Of a DNA stretch of 10,264 nucleotides, positions 7,095-10,264 are shown piece after piece. Origin of the DNA: JAJPHC01 sp035255945 (GTDB lineage: Bacteria > Acidobacteriota > Thermoanaerobaculia > Gp7-AA8); NCBI GenBank assembly GCA_035255945.1, contig DATEZA010000301.1, positions 1-10,264 of the forward strand. Direction: 5' to 3'. The notes under the pieces were generated by a model. That model saw nothing but the letters and a program-made list of their open reading frames with translations, was not told the DNA's origin and searched no databases. A program made the translations under genes and the position numbers. Position 1 is the stretch's first letter. The number at the start of each line of letters is the position of its first letter.

Positions 7095-7721
7095 ATGCAA
7101 CGCTGGACCTTCAACACTGTCCCGACGAGCCTCCAGCTCGCCGAGATCGAAAAAGCGCTCCGCCACGGGGGCGTCGTGCTCCTCCCGACCGACACGATCT
7201 ACGGCCTGCACGCGCTCGCCACCGACCAGAGCGCCGCCGACCGCGTCGCCGCGATCAAAGGCCGTGAGGACACCAAACCGTTCGTCGTCCTCGGCGCCTC
7301 GGTCGAGCAACTGGAGGAGATTGGGATCGACATCCGCCCCGAGGTCCGGAACGCCCTCCGGTCACTCTGGCCCGCCCCCCTCACTGCCATCCTTCCGCTT
7401 CGCCGCCCTGTCCCGGCCAGCCGCGGCGCGAGCACGCTGGCGGTGCGCATCCCGGCGCTCGACTGGCTGCGAAGCCTCGTCGAAAGGACCGGGCCGCTCC
7501 TCTCCACGAGCGCAAATCGGAGCGGCGAGCCGCCCGTCGACAGCCCCGAAAATCTCGCACGGGAGTTGCAAAACTCGCTCGATGGCCTTGCCGATGGCGG
7601 GCTCTGCCACGCCGAACCTTCGACCATTCTGGACTTTACGAGCGATCCGCCGCGCCTCATCCGTGAAGGCAGTCAATTGTTTTCACAGAAAGTGTGGAAA
7701 ACGCTGCGGAAATCGCTGTGA
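7095..7721 (+). CDS. tsaC: L-threonylcarbamoyladenylate synthase (TsaC/Sua5/YrdC family)
   Basis: A 208-residue cytoplasmic enzyme that makes threonylcarbamoyl-AMP from threonine, bicarbonate and ATP, the first step of t6A37 modification of ANN-decoding tRNAs; TsaD and partners complete it elsewhere. The family motifs appear in order: VVLLPTDTIYGLHALA (about 27-42), the basic KGREDTKPF (about 55-63), SLWPAPLTAILP, LAVRIP, LLSTSANRSGEPP and STILDFTSDPPRLIREG near the C-terminus. The length fits the single-domain TsaC form, without the extra Sua5 C-terminal domain. The ATG at 7095 gives a standard N-terminus and no better start is seen; no Shine-Dalgarno precedes it. The last codons and stop contain DnaA-box-like 9-mers (7693-7701 and 7717-7725). 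It converges on mgtE across a 234-bp gap. Confidence 0.95.
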   Translation: MQRWTFNTVPTSLQLAEIEKALRHGGVVLLPTDTIYGLHALATDQSAADRVAAIKGREDTKPFVVLGASVEQLEEIGIDIRPEVRNALRSLWPAPLTAILPLRRPVPASRGASTLAVRIPALDWLRSLVERTGPLLSTSANRSGEPPVDSPENLARELQNSLDGLADGGLCHAEPSTILDFTSDPPRLIREGSQLFSQKVWKTLRKSL

Positions 7722-7955
7722 AAAACGCAGAAACCCGCAAAAATCAGGGCTTTTCACCAATCTGCACAGCGTTTTGGGCGAAAAGACGTAAATCGCTGCA
7801 GCCAAACGAATTAACCCTAAAAAGCCTCATCCGTTGCAGCGATATTTGTGCACTTGACAATCGAATTTTTCACTTTCCACAAACAGTCTTGAAAATCGAC
7901 CCCTCGCGAAACCCGGCCATTTACCTAGCGTTCACGCGTTTTTGACACAGTTATT
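7722..7955. other. AT-rich convergent intergenic region with DnaA-box-like sequences
   Basis: This 234-bp gap between the stops of tsaC and mgtE is clearly richer in A and T than its neighbours. Counting the adjoining tsaC end, two 9-mers fit TTWTNCACA exactly: TTTTCCACA on the minus strand at 7693-7701 and TTTTTCACA on the minus strand at 7717-7725. One-mismatch versions are GTTTTCACA (7678-7686), CTTTCCACA (7873-7881) and TTTGACACA (7941-7949). A 9-bp inverted repeat, ATCGCTGCA at 7792-7800 and TGCAGCGAT at 7835-7843, brackets 34 bases. TTGACA at 7854-7859 lacks a convincing -10. An 83-codon open frame crosses the region (7694-7945) but has neither a believable composition nor a start signal. 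No protein gene is supported. Confidence 0.5.
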
Positions 7956-9338
7956 TCAGTGTTTGAAGAGGTGAATCGCCACTGTCGCCAGGCCGAGAAA
8001 TGAAAAAAATCCGCCCACGTCCGTGAATGTCGTGACGAAAATCGAGGAAGCAATTGCCGGGTCGTATCCAAATTTTTCCAGGATCAGCGGCACGATTCCT
8101 CCCGCAGCGCCGGCGATGATCAGGTTGAAGATCATCGCCGCGAACAGAATCGTCGCCAGCACCCAGTCGTGCGTCCAGATCCCGACCACCAGCATGGTCA
8201 GCAAGCCGTTCGCTGCGCCGTTCCCGAATCCCACCAAAACTTCCTTCCATATCGGCCGCCAGCCGGATTGCCAGTCGATTTCCCCCAGCGCCAGGCCGCG
8301 CACGAACACCGTCAGCGTCTGCGTCCCCGCGTTGCCGCCCATCCCCGCGACGATCGGCATGAACACCGCCAGCGCGGCCCAGCGCTCGATCGTGCCCTGA
8401 AACACGCGGACGACCGACGACGCGAGAAATGCGGTCGCCAGGTTGATCGCCAGCCACGGAAATCGCAGCCGGAACGACTCGCGCGCCCGCGAGGTCACGC
8501 TTTCCGACACATTGACGCCCGCGAGGTGCAGCAGGTCTTCCTCGGCCTGCTCCTGGATGACATCGATGATGTCGTCGACGGTGACGACGCCGACCAGCCG
8601 GTTCTGCAGATCGACCACCGGCACCGACAGCAGGTCGTACTTCGACACGAGCTGCGCCACTTCCTCCGGCGTCGAATCGACCTGCGTCCGCACCACGGTC
8701 TGCACCATCATCGACTTCAGCTGCGCATCGGGATCGGCGAGGATGAGACTGCGCAGCGACAGCACGCCGACGAGATGCCCCTCGGCGTCGACGCAATAGA
8801 CGTAGAAGAACGATTCCTTGCGCGGGTAGTGGCGGATCGATTCGATCGCCTCGGCGATGGTGACCTCTTCCTCGAGCGCGAGGAAGTCGATGTTCATCAG
8901 CGAGCCCGCGGTCTCTTCCTCGCCTTCGAGCAGCGACTCGAGCTTCGCGCCCTGCGCGGCGCCGAGGAGTGCGAGGACGGAGTGACGGCGCTCGTCGTCG
9001 AGTGCATCGAGCAGGTCGGCGGCGTCGTCTGGTGCGGACGAGCTGCAGATCGCGGAGAGCGTGTTGTCGTCCAGATCGCCGAGGATTGCGTCGAGATCGG
9101 TTTCATCGAGCTCGAGCAGCGCGCGCGCCGCCTTGCCCGCTTCGATCAAAAGCGAGAGGACGCGATTGCGATCTTCTTCGAGGAGGAGCGGCAACACCGG
9201 CGCGAAATCGGCGGGCAGCGTCTTCTCGACGATCCTGCGCAACTGCGGAAATGCGCTGTGCCGAAGGAGCTTCGTCAGCAGCTGCTGATAAGAGCGCGCC
9301 GAGGGCGAAACGTTAGCCGGTGCCGGCGCGCGATTCAT
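7956..9338 (-). CDS. mgtE: Magnesium channel/transporter MgtE
   Basis: A 460-residue inner-membrane Mg2+ channel gated by cytoplasmic magnesium. Residues about 15-145 form the acidic helical N domain (LPADFAPVLPLLLEEDRNR and EEETAGSLM at its end). Two CBS domains follow (about 148-205 and 210-265), ending GVVTVDDIIDVIQEQAEED. Residues about 292-460 hold five hydrophobic membrane segments with the family signatures VFMPIVAGMGGNAGTQTLTV (326-344) and FTDVGGFFSFLGLA (438-451). Asp440 matches the conserved pore Asp of this family. The length is normal and all domains are present. The ATG at 9336-9338 has no Shine-Dalgarno; TGCTATCTT ends 7 nt before it. With so short a leader there is no room for an M-box-type magnesium riboswitch. 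Divergent from the heme gene, with a palindromic repeat in the shared gap. Confidence 0.97.
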   Translation of the reverse strand: MNRAPAPANVSPSARSYQQLLTKLLRHSAFPQLRRIVEKTLPADFAPVLPLLLEEDRNRVLSLLIEAGKAARALLELDETDLDAILGDLDDNTLSAICSSSAPDDAADLLDALDDERRHSVLALLGAAQGAKLESLLEGEEETAGSLMNIDFLALEEEVTIAEAIESIRHYPRKESFFYVYCVDAEGHLVGVLSLRSLILADPDAQLKSMMVQTVVRTQVDSTPEEVAQLVSKYDLLSVPVVDLQNRLVGVVTVDDIIDVIQEQAEEDLLHLAGVNVSESVTSRARESFRLRFPWLAINLATAFLASSVVRVFQGTIERWAALAVFMPIVAGMGGNAGTQTLTVFVRGLALGEIDWQSGWRPIWKEVLVGFGNGAANGLLTMLVVGIWTHDWVLATILFAAMIFNLIIAGAAGGIVPLILEKFGYDPAIASSIFVTTFTDVGGFFSFLGLATVAIHLFKH

Positions 9339-9354
9339 GCGAGGGAAGATAGCA
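9339..9354 (-). promoter_or_regulatory. Extended -10 promoter for mgtE, probably leaderless
   Basis: On the minus strand, TGCTATCTT (complement of 9346-9354) fits an extended -10 with TATCTT. It is followed by CCCTCGC and the ATG, so transcription would begin at or next to the start codon. No clear -35 is seen at the normal spacing. Confidence 0.45.
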
Positions 9355-9360
9355 GACGCG

Positions 9361-9448
9361 TGTCATCCTGAGGCGCAAAGACGCCGAAGGAACCGTATGT
9401 CGAGCTCGATCGACGGGTCCTTCGCCGTCGTTGCGGCTCAGGATGACA
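9361..9448. repeat. Imperfect 36-bp inverted repeat (family D) between mgtE and chdC
   Basis: Arms at 9361-9396 and 9413-9448 are reverse complements at 32 of 36 positions, with a 16-base loop containing the small palindrome CGAGCTCG. The outer ends read TGTCATCCTGAG and CTCAGGATGACA, close to the TCATCCCGAG ends of the repeat at 6976-7079. The element lies between two divergent genes, and its right arm contains the likely -35 hexamer of the downstream gene. Confidence 0.88.
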
Positions 9449-9465
9449 GCGTTGATAATCGCGTC
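9431..9465 (+). promoter_or_regulatory. Promoter of the coproheme decarboxylase gene, probably leaderless
   Basis: TTGCGG at 9431-9436 and GATAAT at 9454-9459 are separated by 17 bp, the ideal spacing for a housekeeping sigma factor. The ATG follows 6 nt after the -10, so the mRNA should start at or within a base or two of the start codon. The -35 lies inside the right arm of the inverted repeat. Confidence 0.6.
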
Positions 9466-10200
9466 ATGACAACAACCATCCCCGAGCAAAAACCCGCCGC
9501 TGCGCCGGAAACCCCGCTGCAGCGCCAATTCGTCAACTTCATGTTCTTCCGCGTCGACCGCGCGTTTCGCTCGCAACCGGACGACGTGAAGGCGCAGGCG
9601 AAGCGCGAGCTCGCGGAGATCGTGAAGCGCTACACCGGTCCGCTGATGCTGCTGCCGTATTCGACGGTCGGTCTCAAAGCGAATGTCGACTTCATGCTCT
9701 GGCGCATCGGTTACGAAACCGAACCGCTGCAGCAGATGGCCGCCGACATCAATCGCTCGATCCTCGGCCGCTATCTCGATGTGCCGGTTTCCTATCTCGC
9801 GATGACGAAGCACTCGCAGTACGTCGACGAGCACGTGCACGAAGCCCAGGAAGGACGCCGCCTGCGCATCGTGCCGGGCAAGCGCCCGTACCTCTTCGTC
9901 TATCCGTTCGTGAAGACGCGCGACTGGTACCTGCTCCCGATGAGCGATCGCCAGCGCATCATGAACGAGCACATCGCGATCGGGCACAAGTACCCGCGCG
10001 TGAAGATCAACACGACGTACTCGTTCGGACTCGACGATCAGGATTTCGTCGTCGCATTCGAAGCGGACTCGCCGGCCGAGTTCCTCGATCTCGTGCAGGA
10101 CCTGCGCGAAACGGAATCGTCGAAGTACACGCTGCGAGACACGCCGATGTACACCTGCAAGCGCGCGACGATGGACGAGATCCTGGACAGCATCGGATAG
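9466..10200 (+). CDS. chdC: Coproheme decarboxylase (HemQ/ChdC, chlorite-dismutase-like family)
   Basis: A 244-residue cytoplasmic enzyme of the coproporphyrin-dependent heme pathway, expected to decarboxylate coproheme to heme b using peroxide. It shows the paired ferredoxin-like repeats of the chlorite-dismutase superfamily. The second half carries the family signature: YPFVKTRDWYLLP at 146-158, RQRIMNEHIAIGHKYP at 162-177, then FGLDDQDFVVAFEADSP and TPMYTCK. His169 is the likely heme ligand and Tyr146 the likely catalytic Tyr by analogy with Firmicutes ChdC. The Tyr-to-His spacing is shorter than I recall in Firmicutes forms and looks more like actinobacterial ones. True chlorite dismutase is less likely given the YP and WYLLP motifs, but I cannot check the distal Arg. 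The ATG at 9466 is preferred: an in-frame open stretch reaches back to 9337, but it crosses the repeat and the promoter. Confidence 0.88.
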   Translation: MTTTIPEQKPAAAPETPLQRQFVNFMFFRVDRAFRSQPDDVKAQAKRELAEIVKRYTGPLMLLPYSTVGLKANVDFMLWRIGYETEPLQQMAADINRSILGRYLDVPVSYLAMTKHSQYVDEHVHEAQEGRRLRIVPGKRPYLFVYPFVKTRDWYLLPMSDRQRIMNEHIAIGHKYPRVKINTTYSFGLDDQDFVVAFEADSPAEFLDLVQDLRETESSKYTLRDTPMYTCKRATMDEILDSIG

Positions 10201-10245
10201 CAACCAGATCACAATCGATGCGGAGCCTCGAATTCGAAGCGACGA

Positions 10246-10264
10246 GTGTGGCGCCGGCGACCTC
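10246..10264. repeat. Start of another family A palindromic element, cut by the window end
   Basis: The last 19 bases of the window (GTGTGGCGCCGGCGACCTC) equal 2002-2020 exactly. It starts 45 bp after the chdC stop, an intergenic position typical of REP-like elements. The rest of the element should follow outside the window. Confidence 0.75.

Noticed and set aside
7694..7945. 83-codon + strand open frame across the AT-rich gap
   Set aside because: It starts inside tsaC, has no promoter or ribosome site, and its composition follows the local base content.
8169..9371. Open frame of 400 codons on the + strand
   Set aside because: Antisense shadow of mgtE; His/Arg/Asp-rich with no recognisable domain.
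9337..9465. N-terminal extension of the coproheme decarboxylase to an ATG at 9337
   Set aside because: It would translate the inverted repeat and the promoter, and overlaps the start of divergent mgtE.

Overview
This window is GC-rich bacterial chromosomal DNA. It is densely coded on both strands, has no recognisable RNA genes, and is dotted with short palindromic interspersed repeats. RecN, TsaC, MgtE and a coproheme-decarboxylase-type protein make it bacterial. The dispersed palindromes of the GTCATCC[C/T]GAG type, high GC and near absence of Shine-Dalgarno sequences remind me of Acidobacteriota or a similar soil or thermophilic lineage. That placement is an impression, not proven by any marker gene here.

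Layout from left to right. (1) Bases 1-117 may hold the last 38 codons of a + strand gene entering from the left. (2) 138-1409, minus: an L,D-transpeptidase lipoprotein with a Gln-rich spacer, a peptidoglycan-binding domain, a LysM-like segment and a YkuD catalytic domain. (3) 1473-3590, plus: a decayed gene for an HD-domain plus Hsp90/GHKL-type ATPase protein, broken by several frame changes and carrying two palindromic elements. (4) 3595-5256, minus: a formyltransferase-like domain fused to a beta-propeller-like domain, probably a sugar or cell-envelope enzyme; the usual catalytic Asn is replaced by Ser. (5) 5302-6972, plus: RecN, divergent from the previous gene. (6) 6976-7079: a perfect 34-bp inverted repeat. 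(7) 7095-7721, plus: TsaC/Sua5. (8) 7722-7955: an AT-rich intergenic stretch with DnaA-box-like sequences. (9) 7956-9338, minus: the magnesium channel MgtE. (10) 9361-9448: an imperfect 36-bp inverted repeat. (11) 9466-10200, plus: a HemQ/ChdC-type coproheme decarboxylase. (12) 10246-10264: the start of another copy of the repeat found at 2002-2055.

The genes do not form one pathway. They are mostly single-gene transcription units in divergent or convergent pairs: envelope maintenance (L,D-transpeptidase, formyltransferase-like protein), DNA repair (RecN), tRNA modification (TsaC), magnesium uptake (MgtE) and heme synthesis (ChdC). Two themes run through the window. Palindromic repeats sit between genes and inside them, including in frame in recN. 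Most genes also have a -10-like hexamer only 5-14 nt before the start codon with no Shine-Dalgarno sequence, which suggests leaderless or short-leader mRNAs. I do not see a clear complete novel system; the most unusual locus is the broken HD-Hsp90-like gene.
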